A DNA stretch of 64,000 bases from Enterococcus sp. CSURQ0835. Its GTDB lineage: Bacteria > Bacillota > Bacilli > Lactobacillales > Enterococcaceae. Within the stretch, counting starts at the first letter, position 1, and each line of letters starts with the position of its first letter. A program made the translations under genes and the position numbers. Of this stretch, positions 42,313 to 51,089 are shown in pieces. Where the stretch lies: positions 124,001 through 188,000 of the forward strand of contig NZ_CACSLH010000001.1 of NCBI RefSeq assembly GCF_902706605.1, in the 5' to 3' direction. A model generated the notes under the pieces. The model was not told where the DNA came from, did not search any database, and saw only the letters and a list, made by a program, of their open reading frames with translations.

Positions 42313-42623
42313 TTTCTTTCCCCTTTCATAACTTACTTATTAAACAATCAGATAATCAACATTAATATTATCACAGTCTATAGCAAACCATTTAAATGAA
42401 TTAAAAGTTATCATTTAATGATACTAAACTACCATTCATAGATATCGTCTGATTACTAAAAGCAAACTAGTGCCCAAGTATCCGAAATCATCACTACACC
42501 TATTGTCCAACAATACAACAAGCACTATAAAAATTTTATCATCAAAATCTCTACTATAAAGTATCTCGATTTGTACGGGTAAGTACAATCATCATTTATT
42601 TAATTATAGCGCTTACTAAAAAA
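42313..42623. other. Upstream region of the AgrC-like gene
   Basis: About 310 bp, AT-rich, no gene recognised. Only short frames of under 30 codons exist on either strand; none resembles an AgrD-type signal precursor. Confidence 0.5.
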
Positions 42624-42684
42624 AGAATAATAGATTAGAAGGATAGACAAACGATTGTTAATCTTACCCTCTAATCTATTACCC
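42624..42684 (-). terminator. Terminator of the UspA gene
   Basis: Long stem TAATAGATTAGAGG ... CCTTCTAATCTATTA on the minus strand followed by a T7 run. Confidence 0.8.
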
Positions 42685-42688
42685 TTTT

Positions 42689-43117
42689 TTATTTGATAAT
42701 CATCACGTTACACGGTGCATAATTTACGACATAAGCAGCGGTCGAACCGACTAACATCCGTTCAATCGCCCCTTTTCCAGTAGCGCCCATTACAATTAGG
42801 TCAATCGCGTATTGTTTTGGTAAGCCATTGGCAAGTTCTTTTTTGGGATTACCATCTTTGACGATAAACTCAGCTTTAGCGTAATCGATCGTCTGCCGTT
42901 TCTGATTGAACGCTTCTTTTGCGATCCGACTTTCTTCGGCCATGATCTGAGTCATCGGTGTCGCACTATGCACGAGCATTCGTAAGTCGTCAATAACTTG
43001 AACGACAAATAATTCCGCGTCATTGCGCTTAGCGATCTCCACCGCTTCAGCCAGTGCCTTATCTGCTTGCTTTGAGCCATCCACCGCGACTAAGATCCGT
43101 TTATATTTTGCTAACAT
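42689..43117 (-). CDS. Universal stress protein (UspA family)
   Basis: 142 aa. KRILVAVDGSKQADKALAEA at the start and the ATP-binding GATGKGAIERMLVGSTAAYV near the end. ATG 43117 behind GGAGGGGATTTG; an upstream in-frame start includes the ribosome site and is less likely. Cytoplasmic stress protein of unknown precise role, single gene. Confidence 0.88.
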   Translation of the reverse strand: MLAKYKRILVAVDGSKQADKALAEAVEIAKRNDAELFVVQVIDDLRMLVHSATPMTQIMAEESRIAKEAFNQKRQTIDYAKAEFIVKDGNPKKELANGLPKQYAIDLIVMGATGKGAIERMLVGSTAAYVVNYAPCNVMIIK

Positions 43118-43272
43118 CAAATCCCCTCCTCGTTTCAATTGTAAACGAATTCATAAGTGATTTGGCGGAATTATTTTTACCGTAGATTTAATTTTTGAAG
43201 CTGAGTACGAATAGCTTGATCCCGCTGAACATTTTTTTGATATAATAAATAAAACGATTGAAGGACAAGTAA

Positions 43273-44214
43273 ATGAAGAAAAAAGGAATCTTACTCATCA
43301 ATTTAGGAACTCCAGCGGCACCTGAGAAAAAAGCTGTTAAGCAGTACTTAGCACGATTTTTAAGCGATCGACGCGTGATCAAAACACCGCGCTTTTTATG
43401 GTTGCCGCTTCTCCACGGCATCATCTTGAACACACGACCGAAAAAATCAGCACGCCTCTATCAAAAAATTTGGCAAGCAGATGGCTCACCCCTTTTGATC
43501 TATGCTGAAAACCAGCGGCAACTACTACAAGAAAGATTACCCGACACAACCGTCGCGCTGGCGATGTCTTACAGCCAACCACTGATCAAAAACGCACTGG
43601 CACATTTAATCGAACAAGGCATCAACGAGCTGACGGTGATCCCGATGTATCCTCAATACTCTGGGACGACTGTCGGTTCAGTTTTCGATGATGTGATGGG
43701 CTTTTTCCGCGGCCAAGATACGATCATTGACTTACGTTTTATTCGTTCGTTTTATGACCACCCACGCTACATCGCGTATTACGTTGAAAAAATCAAACAA
43801 GCGTTGACCCAACACGATGTTGACGCCATTGTTTTTTCGTATCACGGCATACCCGCTGACTATGTCACAGCTGGTGATACTTATCCGACTGAATGTGCTG
43901 CCACGACTCGCTTGATCACCAGTCAATTGCCGGAGATTCCCCATTTTCAAAGCTTCCAATCAAAGTTTGGTCCGGGTAAGTGGTTGACACCCGCCACGAT
44001 AGAGTTGATGCAGCAGTTACCTAATCAAGGCTACCAAAAAATTTTGGTCGTCGCGCCTGGCTTTATCGCAGATTGTTTAGAAACAGTCGAGGAATTGGAA
44101 CAAGAAAATAAAAATCATTTTTTAGCTAATGGCGGTCAGCAATTTATTTACGTTCCGCCCTTTAATGCTGATCCTGAACTGGCCATGATCTTTGCTGAGC
44201 TAGCTCAAAATTAA
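43273..44214 (+). CDS. hemH: Ferrochelatase (coproporphyrin/protoporphyrin type)
   Basis: 313 aa. ILLINLGTPAAPEKKAVKQY at the start, catalytic His in VFSYHGIPADY and Glu in DCLETVEELEQE. Inserts iron into a porphyrin. No other haem-synthesis gene is near; enterococci lack the full pathway but keep hemH, so it may act on imported porphyrin. Overlapping short frames are shadows. ATG with weak GGACAAGTAA site. Confidence 0.9.
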   Translation: MKKKGILLINLGTPAAPEKKAVKQYLARFLSDRRVIKTPRFLWLPLLHGIILNTRPKKSARLYQKIWQADGSPLLIYAENQRQLLQERLPDTTVALAMSYSQPLIKNALAHLIEQGINELTVIPMYPQYSGTTVGSVFDDVMGFFRGQDTIIDLRFIRSFYDHPRYIAYYVEKIKQALTQHDVDAIVFSYHGIPADYVTAGDTYPTECAATTRLITSQLPEIPHFQSFQSKFGPGKWLTPATIELMQQLPNQGYQKILVVAPGFIADCLETVEELEQENKNHFLANGGQQFIYVPPFNADPELAMIFAELAQN

Positions 44215-44264
44215 TATTTATCATGGCTAAGATAAGTTGTTTCACCTTAAATTCAAGTCCAACA

Positions 44265-44297
44265 AAAAAAGCTGATCCAGCATCGGATCAGCTTTTT
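44265..44297. terminator. Bidirectional terminator between hemH and the S26-like gene
   Basis: AAAAAAAGCTGATCC-agca-(T)CGGATCAGCTTTTTT: symmetrical stem with T-runs on both strands, serving the convergent genes. Confidence 0.88.
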
Positions 44298-44795
44298 TCA
44301 TTCGTATACATGGCGGTATTGTTTTTGTGAAAAAATCGTCAGCCCAGTCAAAATGACCGCTAAAATCAGTAAACTGACTTTAACTAAGTTCATCAAGGAA
44401 GGCTGTTCTACCACACCCAACCATGGGATCGCAAACAGCGGCTGACCGATCAAATTACGCGAATGGACTAAGCCCATCTCGGTCGAAGAGACATTATCTC
44501 CTTTGACATAAAAACCATCCAGCTTCAGATCAACATCCACGACCCGCCTTGTTTTAACGATTTGACTTTGATTTTCATAATAAGTGATCGAATCTCCGGC
44601 ATGCACCTCTTTAGTCGGCGTCTCCCGGACAAATACTAGCGAGTTTTTTTTGTATTGCGGCGCCATTTGATTATCTCCGATCACATACGGTGTGACATTT
44701 AAAATCCGCGGAACAACGATTAAAACAAGAGCTACTAAAAAGAGTCCCACGATGATTACCCCATACAAAACAGTTATTTTTTCTCGATTCTTCAT
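44298..44795 (-). CDS. S26 signal-peptidase-like protein lacking catalytic residues
   Basis: 165 aa with an N-terminal helix (11-31) and C-terminal helix (136-156) and an S26/SipW-like beta core between (YKKNSLVFVRE, AGDSITYYENQ, VKGDNVSSTEMG). At the nucleophile position the motif reads DNQMAPQ rather than SMEP, and the His/Lys position reads TRRVVDV instead of HRVV. Probably inactive as a peptidase; may be a membrane regulator or scaffold. ATG start. Family call from the core pattern. Confidence 0.7.
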   Translation of the reverse strand: MKNREKITVLYGVIIVGLFLVALVLIVVPRILNVTPYVIGDNQMAPQYKKNSLVFVRETPTKEVHAGDSITYYENQSQIVKTRRVVDVDLKLDGFYVKGDNVSSTEMGLVHSRNLIGQPLFAIPWLGVVEQPSLMNLVKVSLLILAVILTGLTIFSQKQYRHVYE

Positions 44796-44984
44796 GGCAT
44801 CACATCCCTAACAATTTCTTGAAAATGCTTACTCTTATGATAACATATTAACAAAACAATGAAACTAATTCGTTATGATTTAATCTTTACAAAAAGATTA
44901 CATTTTAAAATCTATGTGATTTATGTTAATATTATGTATGTTTCTGCAAAATTAATTAATTAAATCGAGGTGATGAAATTATCC

Positions 44985-46610
44985 ATGAAGTTATTTATTG
45001 AAAAACAAGCGAAAAAGATCAAAGTTCTTTATCCGGATTCAAAAAGAAAGAAACTAATTATAATAATAGTTATTTTATTTATTCTCTCGTTTGCTAGTAT
45101 GCCCCTTTTTCAAGCCCTGCATCAACCGCAAGTCAAAGCATTAGACAAAAATTGGGAGTTTACGATCGTCAATCGCTCAGATTTTTTCATTACCGGAAAA
45201 ACAAATCAACGTATTCGAAAGCTAGAAAAAAACCAAGAGCTGATGATGAGCCAACCGTTGAAAGAAACATTTCAAAATCCAGTGGTGATTTTAAGGACGA
45301 ATCATCAATGGACTTCTGTCTATTTAGATCGTAAACTACTTTATAGCTCAGAACATGCACACTCGCCGGGAATTTTATTGACTTCCATTACACTACCTAA
45401 AAATTATCAAGGCAAAAAAATTCGGATCGTGACTAAAACGCCGTTCAAACATTATATCGGTATCCCAGCTCAAGTTTTTTTAGGTGAAGCTAAAGATGTC
45501 AATCAATATTTTATTCTCAACTCACTGCCGCAAATTTTTATCGCCGTGATCAGCGTACTGTTTGCACTGCTGACTCTTGTTCCAGTAGTTTGGCTAAAAG
45601 AACACAAACGCGTAAAACTATCGCTATTGCTATCCGCATTTGCTTTACTGATCGGCCTCCAATCATTTATCAGCAGTATCGCTTTGGGAACTTTTCTCTC
45701 TCCACAAACACTATCGCTTTTAGAATGTTTGACGACGCTGTTGATCCCGATTTGTTTGACTTCTTACTACTTGCTACGAACGCAACATTATCGGAAATAT
45801 TATCTGCTAGGGGTAGCCGCCCAGGTCAGTCTATTGCTGTTTGCTTTAGGAGCTGCCGCTACCAAGCAGATCCCACTACCGGAAAGCTTATCTCTTGTAA
45901 TGGGACTCAACGTGCTGATGACTCTTTATACTGCACTGATCGTGTTAGGCGAGTCGTTCACCAACAATCACTTTTTTGTCATTTGTTCACCGGGGATCGT
46001 GATTGCTGCGATCATCCATTGCTTTTTTTACATCCAGTTGTTTATCGGAGCCGCTAATTTAACGATCGACTGGCCGCTGTTGCTTTTCACGGGCTTGCTG
46101 CTTTTGATTTTTGGTTATCACTTTTCCGAAACTCTGACGCAGTTGAAAAAACAATTTCACACGCACCAAAACCAGCAATTAGCAACGCTTTGTCAAACGC
46201 AAAAGGAAGCTGTTTTACTGGAACAATTCAAACGTTTAGCTACTGATCCACAAAATGGCACGCTGCTGACACTCTTATTTGATTATTATCAAACTCAAAA
46301 TGAAAATTTTACCTTTCAAACTGTTTTGTTAGACGAAAAACAAACGATCCCGGAGCGCTACTTATTATTTTTGATCCATTTATTAGAAGAAAAATCGTTG
46401 AGCTCCACTCCTTGTGCGTGTTCGTTGCGCCAAGTCCAACAACATTTAGTAATTGAATGGCAAAGTTATCAGTCGGTAGATTTTGAACAGCAGATTTTTC
46501 CAGCTACGACGCTACCGCTAAAAAATCGAATCGAACAACTCGCTGGTCATTACCATGAGCACACCTCAGCTAGCAGCCAACAACTGCAGATCAAATTTTC
46601 ATTAGATTGA
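44985..46610 (+). CDS. 7TM receptor-like membrane protein with kinase-like tail
   Basis: 541 aa. One N-terminal helix (about 26-44), an extracytoplasmic beta domain (about 50-175, jelly-roll-like), seven membrane helices (about 185-390), and a cytoplasmic tail (395-541) that resembles a degenerate histidine-kinase region without an H-box. The overall layout is that of 7TMR-DISM receptors. ATG 44985 after GAGGTGATG; earlier GTG/ATG codons overlap this site. Ligand and output unknown. Confidence 0.65.
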   Translation: MKLFIEKQAKKIKVLYPDSKRKKLIIIIVILFILSFASMPLFQALHQPQVKALDKNWEFTIVNRSDFFITGKTNQRIRKLEKNQELMMSQPLKETFQNPVVILRTNHQWTSVYLDRKLLYSSEHAHSPGILLTSITLPKNYQGKKIRIVTKTPFKHYIGIPAQVFLGEAKDVNQYFILNSLPQIFIAVISVLFALLTLVPVVWLKEHKRVKLSLLLSAFALLIGLQSFISSIALGTFLSPQTLSLLECLTTLLIPICLTSYYLLRTQHYRKYYLLGVAAQVSLLLFALGAAATKQIPLPESLSLVMGLNVLMTLYTALIVLGESFTNNHFFVICSPGIVIAAIIHCFFYIQLFIGAANLTIDWPLLLFTGLLLLIFGYHFSETLTQLKKQFHTHQNQQLATLCQTQKEAVLLEQFKRLATDPQNGTLLTLLFDYYQTQNENFTFQTVLLDEKQTIPERYLLFLIHLLEEKSLSSTPCACSLRQVQQHLVIEWQSYQSVDFEQQIFPATTLPLKNRIEQLAGHYHEHTSASSQQLQIKFSLD

Positions 46611-46665
46611 TTGGAGTAGCTGTCGTTGTTTTTAGAAGTCACGCCTTGAATCTAATCAAAAAAAT

Positions 46666-46710
46666 AATAGAGGGTAAACCCAACCGTCGCAGTTGGGTTT
46701 ACCCTCTATT
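46666..46710. terminator. Strong bidirectional terminator
   Basis: Perfect 19-bp stem (AATAGAGGGTAAACCCAAC with its complement at 46692-46710), 7-base loop, between convergent genes; it ends the lipoate-ligase operon. Confidence 0.85.
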
Positions 46711-46714
46711 TTGA

Positions 46715-47722
46715 TTAGTAGATCAAATCTAAAAATTCAGTTTTGGTGATCTTGCCAAAATAATGCTCTAAATCGATCGTTTCGATCACTTGTTCTAAAG
46801 CAGCTTTTTCATATTTTGTTCCGATCAATTTTTCTTCGACATCATGGATCTCACCTAAACCGAAAAAGTCTCCGAAAATCTTCGCGTCTTTGATCACATT
46901 CCCTACAACTTCCAACCGAACTTCAATCGAGCCAATCGGAAAGCGGTGACGCCGTTCCAAGTTGAATTTTGGTGAGCGACCATAGTTCCAATCCCAGTTA
47001 CGATAATATTCAGCTGAGATTTGATCGATTTTTTTCCAATCATCATCCGTCAAATGATATTGTTTGATCTGATCCAATGAATCAACGCCAAAAATCTCCA
47101 GTAAGATCTTGTCACGGAATTCTTCAGTCGTCATGTCTTGCTTATCTTTTGGTAAATACGGCTTGATATTAGTCACGCGTGAACGAATCGATTTGATCCC
47201 TTTTGATTCGATCTTGTCTTTGCGAACTTTCAAGGCATTGACGACTTCATTGATGTCACTATCGAACATAATCGTTCCATGAGCAAACATCCGGCCATTT
47301 GTTGCGTACATAGCATTGCCGGAAAACTTTTGATCATCGATCACCAAATCATTTCGGCCTTTCAAATGTGCTCCTTTGACGCCCATTTTTTGTAAGGCTT
47401 CGACGATCGGCTCAGTAAATTTTTGAAAATCACGGAAAGAATCGCCATCGTCTGGCATGATAAAACTAAATGATAAATTTCCCAAATCATGATACACCGC
47501 ACCCCCGCCGCTCAAACGACGGACAACATGGATCTGGTGTTCATCCACATATTCTTTATTGATCTCTTCGATCGTATTTTGGTTCCGTCCAATAATGATG
47601 GATGGCTCATTGATATAAAAGAGTAGAATCGGTTCATCTAACGGCATATTCTTCAATAAATGGGTCTCGATCGCTAAATTGATCCGAGGGTCACGTTCAG
47701 TGTCATTTGGTACATAAATCAT
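46715..47722 (-). CDS. lplA: Lipoate-protein ligase A
   Basis: 335 aa. Attaches lipoate to E2 and GcvH proteins. HVVRRLSGGGAVYHDLGNLS (lipoate site), KGRNDLVIDDQKFSGNAMY and GTIMFDSDINEVVNAL are typical; the C-terminal accessory domain is present. ATG behind GAAGGATACGAAA-type site. Downstream of an MBL hydrolase gene on the same strand. Confidence 0.93.
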   Translation of the reverse strand: MIYVPNDTERDPRINLAIETHLLKNMPLDEPILLFYINEPSIIIGRNQNTIEEINKEYVDEHQIHVVRRLSGGGAVYHDLGNLSFSFIMPDDGDSFRDFQKFTEPIVEALQKMGVKGAHLKGRNDLVIDDQKFSGNAMYATNGRMFAHGTIMFDSDINEVVNALKVRKDKIESKGIKSIRSRVTNIKPYLPKDKQDMTTEEFRDKILLEIFGVDSLDQIKQYHLTDDDWKKIDQISAEYYRNWDWNYGRSPKFNLERRHRFPIGSIEVRLEVVGNVIKDAKIFGDFFGLGEIHDVEEKLIGTKYEKAALEQVIETIDLEHYFGKITKTEFLDLIY

Positions 47723-47739
47723 TTTCGTATCCTTCTTTC

Positions 47740-48477
47740 TTAGATCTCAAATTTTTTATGCGGAGCTGCTAAGTCAACTGGGATCGTCCCAGCAGCAGCT
47801 TGCGCTTGTTCCCGTAAAACTGCTAGATCACCTTGTTGCGGCAAATGCGTCAGCACTAATTTTTTCACACGAGCAGTTTTTGCAAAACTTCCCGCTTCTT
47901 GAGCCGTAAAATGCGCTTTATGATGTTCGTGTCCATTGAATAAATACGTATCCGCTAAAAACAGATCCGCTTCTTTAGCAAATTGATTGAAGCCTTCTAA
48001 GTAACCAGAATCACCCGTGAAAACGAACACCGCACCCGTCTTCACTTCCACAAAGCGCATCGCATAACACGGAACTGGGTGGATCGTTTTCATAAAGGTA
48101 ACTAAAAACGGTCCTAATTTCAACTCTTCTGACTCAAAGTAAGGCCGACCTTCACTGACATTTTCCATTGAAAGATCATTGAAATGAAATTCATCTTCTG
48201 TATGGCCATAAATCGGTAAGAGCGGTTTAGGCTCTTCAGTGGGAAAGAGTTGCCAATAATATTGCAACACCCCCAGATCAGCAATGTGATCATGATGATA
48301 GTGGCTCAAGATCACCGCATCCAAATCCAACGGGTCTAATTCTTTTTCCAATTCCAGTAGCGTCGAGCTGCCAGCATCCAGTAATAAATTGAAATCATCT
48401 GTTTGTAATAAATAGCTCGTAGTCCCTTGTCCAGCATAAGGATAAGCACCTAAACAACCTAAGACAGTCAGTTTCAA
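47740..48477 (-). CDS. Metallo-beta-lactamase-fold hydrolase
   Basis: 245 aa with metal site SHYHHDHIADLG, VFTGDSGYLEG and a C-terminal VLTHLPQQGD, similar to YhfI/RNase Z-like enzymes. In bacilli this gene often precedes lplA, as here (17 bp). ATG behind GGAGGGATCAACG. Substrate unknown. Confidence 0.88.
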   Translation of the reverse strand: MKLTVLGCLGAYPYAGQGTTSYLLQTDDFNLLLDAGSSTLLELEKELDPLDLDAVILSHYHHDHIADLGVLQYYWQLFPTEEPKPLLPIYGHTEDEFHFNDLSMENVSEGRPYFESEELKLGPFLVTFMKTIHPVPCYAMRFVEVKTGAVFVFTGDSGYLEGFNQFAKEADLFLADTYLFNGHEHHKAHFTAQEAGSFAKTARVKKLVLTHLPQQGDLAVLREQAQAAAGTIPVDLAAPHKKFEI

Positions 48478-48496
48478 CGTTGATCCCTCCTAAATA

Positions 48497-49276
48497 TTAC
48501 AATGCTAATTCGTCCATTTTTTCTTTCAGTGCTTGATCGTAAAACGCAGCATTGGCGACATTCACATATGGGATGACAAAAAGTAACCCAATTACTAACG
48601 CTAAGAAACCTAAGATGATCCAGCCAATAAAAGATAGTTGCAGTAAAATAAATTTACCAAAGCGATCTTTGATCAAAAACCAGGCTTTCTTAATACAATC
48701 CAAGATCGAAAGTTCTGGAAAATCAAATTTCAGCCAAGCCGCAAAATCAAAGATCCCGGAGACGATCGCCACGACAAAAAAGAAAATGATGATGGAAGCT
48801 AACAGCAAGAAGATAAAACCACCGCTGCCTAAAAGATCCAATAATTTACTTCCATTTGAGACGGAAGCCCCACGTCCAACCACTAAACTAAAATACAAGG
48901 CAAAGCCACCTTGGATCAACAGTGGAATGAAGACTAACAACCCAATCAGGACTTGAACAACAGTACTAATGATATTCAACAATAAGATCGGCACATAATA
49001 TTTTTTTTGAAAGATCACGAATAATTGCCCGAGTTCGGCGTGACCGCCACGTAATACATATAATGCGATATAATACAAACTGTACGAAAAAGCAAACAGC
49101 ACGAAGATCTCCAATAGATTTGAAATCAACGACTGGGCATTTTCATTGGAAACGATGCTGCTGATCTGAGAAACTGCTCCCACTAACAAGACACTTAAAA
49201 ATAAAATCCCCGCATTGATTCCCCACTGTCCCGACAATCTATCCCGAGCGATTTTTTTGTACTCTCCTACTTTCAT
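48497..49276 (-). CDS. DUF975 membrane protein
   Basis: 259 aa with about five hydrophobic stretches. The start KKIARDRLSGQWGINAGILF and the end segment IGLLFVIPYVNVANAAFYDQ are DUF975 hallmarks. ATG behind AAGGAGGAGTTTT. Function unknown; same strand as and 19 bp before the MBL gene. Confidence 0.85.
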   Translation of the reverse strand: MKVGEYKKIARDRLSGQWGINAGILFLSVLLVGAVSQISSIVSNENAQSLISNLLEIFVLFAFSYSLYYIALYVLRGGHAELGQLFVIFQKKYYVPILLLNIISTVVQVLIGLLVFIPLLIQGGFALYFSLVVGRGASVSNGSKLLDLLGSGGFIFLLLASIIIFFFVVAIVSGIFDFAAWLKFDFPELSILDCIKKAWFLIKDRFGKFILLQLSFIGWIILGFLALVIGLLFVIPYVNVANAAFYDQALKEKMDELAL

Positions 49277-49538
49277 AAAACTCCTCCTTGATAAAAAATT
49301 TTTAAGACCTTAAATCAAAGTACACGACCAATAACGGCCGACACCTCATTTCCCTAAAGTATACCATTCTCAAAATGAAAATCGTAATAAAAGTGCTGCT
49401 TGGCTATGGAAAGTTTCACAAAAATAAGAAATCTAAAAAAAAAATTTCCTAATCTATTCGGGTTCCGCGTTGCACACTCTTCTGCACTTCCAGCTCCAAC
49501 CGCTTTGCTAACGCTTACAACACTAAAACCACAGAAAC
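49277..49538. other. Intergenic region between dltD and DUF975 genes
   Basis: No gene seen. Ends with the dltD terminator. Confidence 0.5.
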
Positions 49539-49562
49539 CAGTAATGTTTTGACATTACTGGT
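49539..49562 (-). terminator. Terminator of the dlt operon
   Basis: CCAGTAATG-tcaaaa-CATTACTGG followed by a T-rich run on the minus strand, 8 bp past dltD. Confidence 0.8.
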
Positions 49563-49569
49563 TCGCTGC

Positions 49570-50835
49570 TTATTCGACTTGACTCGGGTCCATTTTTTGC
49601 CATTCCCGACTCAAGAAATAGCGATCATTCAACTGATACGTGACCGGTTGAGCGGTTTTCTTTTGTAAAAATGGCGCGATTTTTTGATCCGCTTTGAGCC
49701 AACCTTTCCAACCCATATGGATCGTGTCCGCCATAAAGTAATTCGTATCTGCTTGGTTAGTAAAATCTGCTACGTGATTAAAGCCTTGTGACTTCAGCTG
49801 GTATTTGATCTTTTTGGCAAATTGATCCAGCATCGTTTGCGAGATTCCGGTGTAAGTCGCCCACCGACCATTGACTGGCGGAATGATGAACAAACACTCA
49901 GTATGTTCTTTCGCCAATTGGTTCAACGCTAATTGGAAATCAGAAAACTCAGGCGAGTAACGATAATCCCAGCCTTTTTGTGAATCTCTCAATTGATCTA
50001 ACCGCGGCGCGATCCGGCGTTTATAAAAATTATTTTGAATCGCAAACTCATTCCCACCGGTTTGCTTTTCACCTAATTGAGCGGCTAAGTCATTCAATTC
50101 ATCTAGATCATATTGCGCGGGTAACTCTTTAGTCGCATGATCAATCTGCTTTTGTCGACTGACCATCCCAATCGTACTAAACAATTGATCTTCTCGATTT
50201 AACATATTCAGTTTTAACTGGCTGAACCGTAGATCATTTTTCTGTGGTAAATTGCCAGCTTGGATCGCTTGTAACATACGTTCCAACCGATCATCTTTGC
50301 GAACGATCCCATAATGTAACAGCCGTGTCGCTAAATACTGATCGCTGGGCGTTACTTTTTTCAAGTTGACGACCCAGTTGAACGTTTGCTCAGGTGAGTA
50401 GTACGCATCGAAATAATCGCGTTTGATCCCTTCTTTAACAAACCATTGAGGCGAGATGATGAACACCGCTTTTTTATTTTTTAAACCGTTCCCCATTGAC
50501 TGCATCATCATAAACTGGGTCAAGGATTGGGTTCCTGGTGCGCCCATCAAAAATGGTGTGTAGTCCCGATCATATTTTTGAGCTAACACAGATGGGTGAA
50601 ACGGGCTGATCCGACTAAGCTCAGATGAGCCGAAAAAAGGTACGTATTTTCCAGATTCCATGGCCTCTGCTTTAATGTCATTGCCTCTCAAGACATTCCC
50701 TGACATCGAGCTGGCAGCTTTTTGGATCAACGTTTGATTATTCGTGTTGATCTTGATGGGGGAAAAGAACAAGAGTAGCAACAAGACCGCGGCTAAAACG
50801 ATCGGTCCAAAGATCCCGAAAAGTTTTTTCTTCAT
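49570..50835 (-). CDS. dltD: D-alanyl transfer protein DltD
   Basis: 421 aa. N-terminal membrane anchor (8-28), then an SGNH-hydrolase-like extracellular domain: FFGSSELSRISPFHP has the catalytic Ser block and FMADTIHMGWKGW the Asp/His block. Final step of D-alanylation of lipoteichoic acid at the cell surface. ATG overlaps the dltC stop (TAATG). Confidence 0.95.
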   Translation of the reverse strand: MKKKLFGIFGPIVLAAVLLLLLFFSPIKINTNNQTLIQKAASSMSGNVLRGNDIKAEAMESGKYVPFFGSSELSRISPFHPSVLAQKYDRDYTPFLMGAPGTQSLTQFMMMQSMGNGLKNKKAVFIISPQWFVKEGIKRDYFDAYYSPEQTFNWVVNLKKVTPSDQYLATRLLHYGIVRKDDRLERMLQAIQAGNLPQKNDLRFSQLKLNMLNREDQLFSTIGMVSRQKQIDHATKELPAQYDLDELNDLAAQLGEKQTGGNEFAIQNNFYKRRIAPRLDQLRDSQKGWDYRYSPEFSDFQLALNQLAKEHTECLFIIPPVNGRWATYTGISQTMLDQFAKKIKYQLKSQGFNHVADFTNQADTNYFMADTIHMGWKGWLKADQKIAPFLQKKTAQPVTYQLNDRYFLSREWQKMDPSQVE

Positions 50836-51068
50836 TAGCCTTGCAATGCTTTCACTTGCGCGATGATTTTATTTGGCGTGTTCCATTGGTCGCGGTCAAA
50901 CTCAGAAACTGGAACTTGGACGCCTAGTTGGCCTTCGATCTCAACTAATAATTGAACTGTTGCCAGTGAATCCATCAAGCCTTCTTCAAATAGATCGACA
51001 TCGGGATTTTCCCGTACTTCATCTGTTCCTGTAATGTCTTCTAAAATATTAAAAATCGTATCTTCCAT
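50835..51068 (-). CDS. dltC: D-alanyl carrier protein DltC
   Basis: 77-aa acyl-carrier-like protein. LMDSLATVQLLVEIE holds the phosphopantetheine Ser (DSL). Accepts D-Ala from DltA and hands it to DltB. ATG behind AAAAAGGAGCGATTTATT. Confidence 0.95.
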   Translation of the reverse strand: MEDTIFNILEDITGTDEVRENPDVDLFEEGLMDSLATVQLLVEIEGQLGVQVPVSEFDRDQWNTPNKIIAQVKALQG

Positions 51069-51089
51069 AATAAATCGCTCCTTTTTTAA

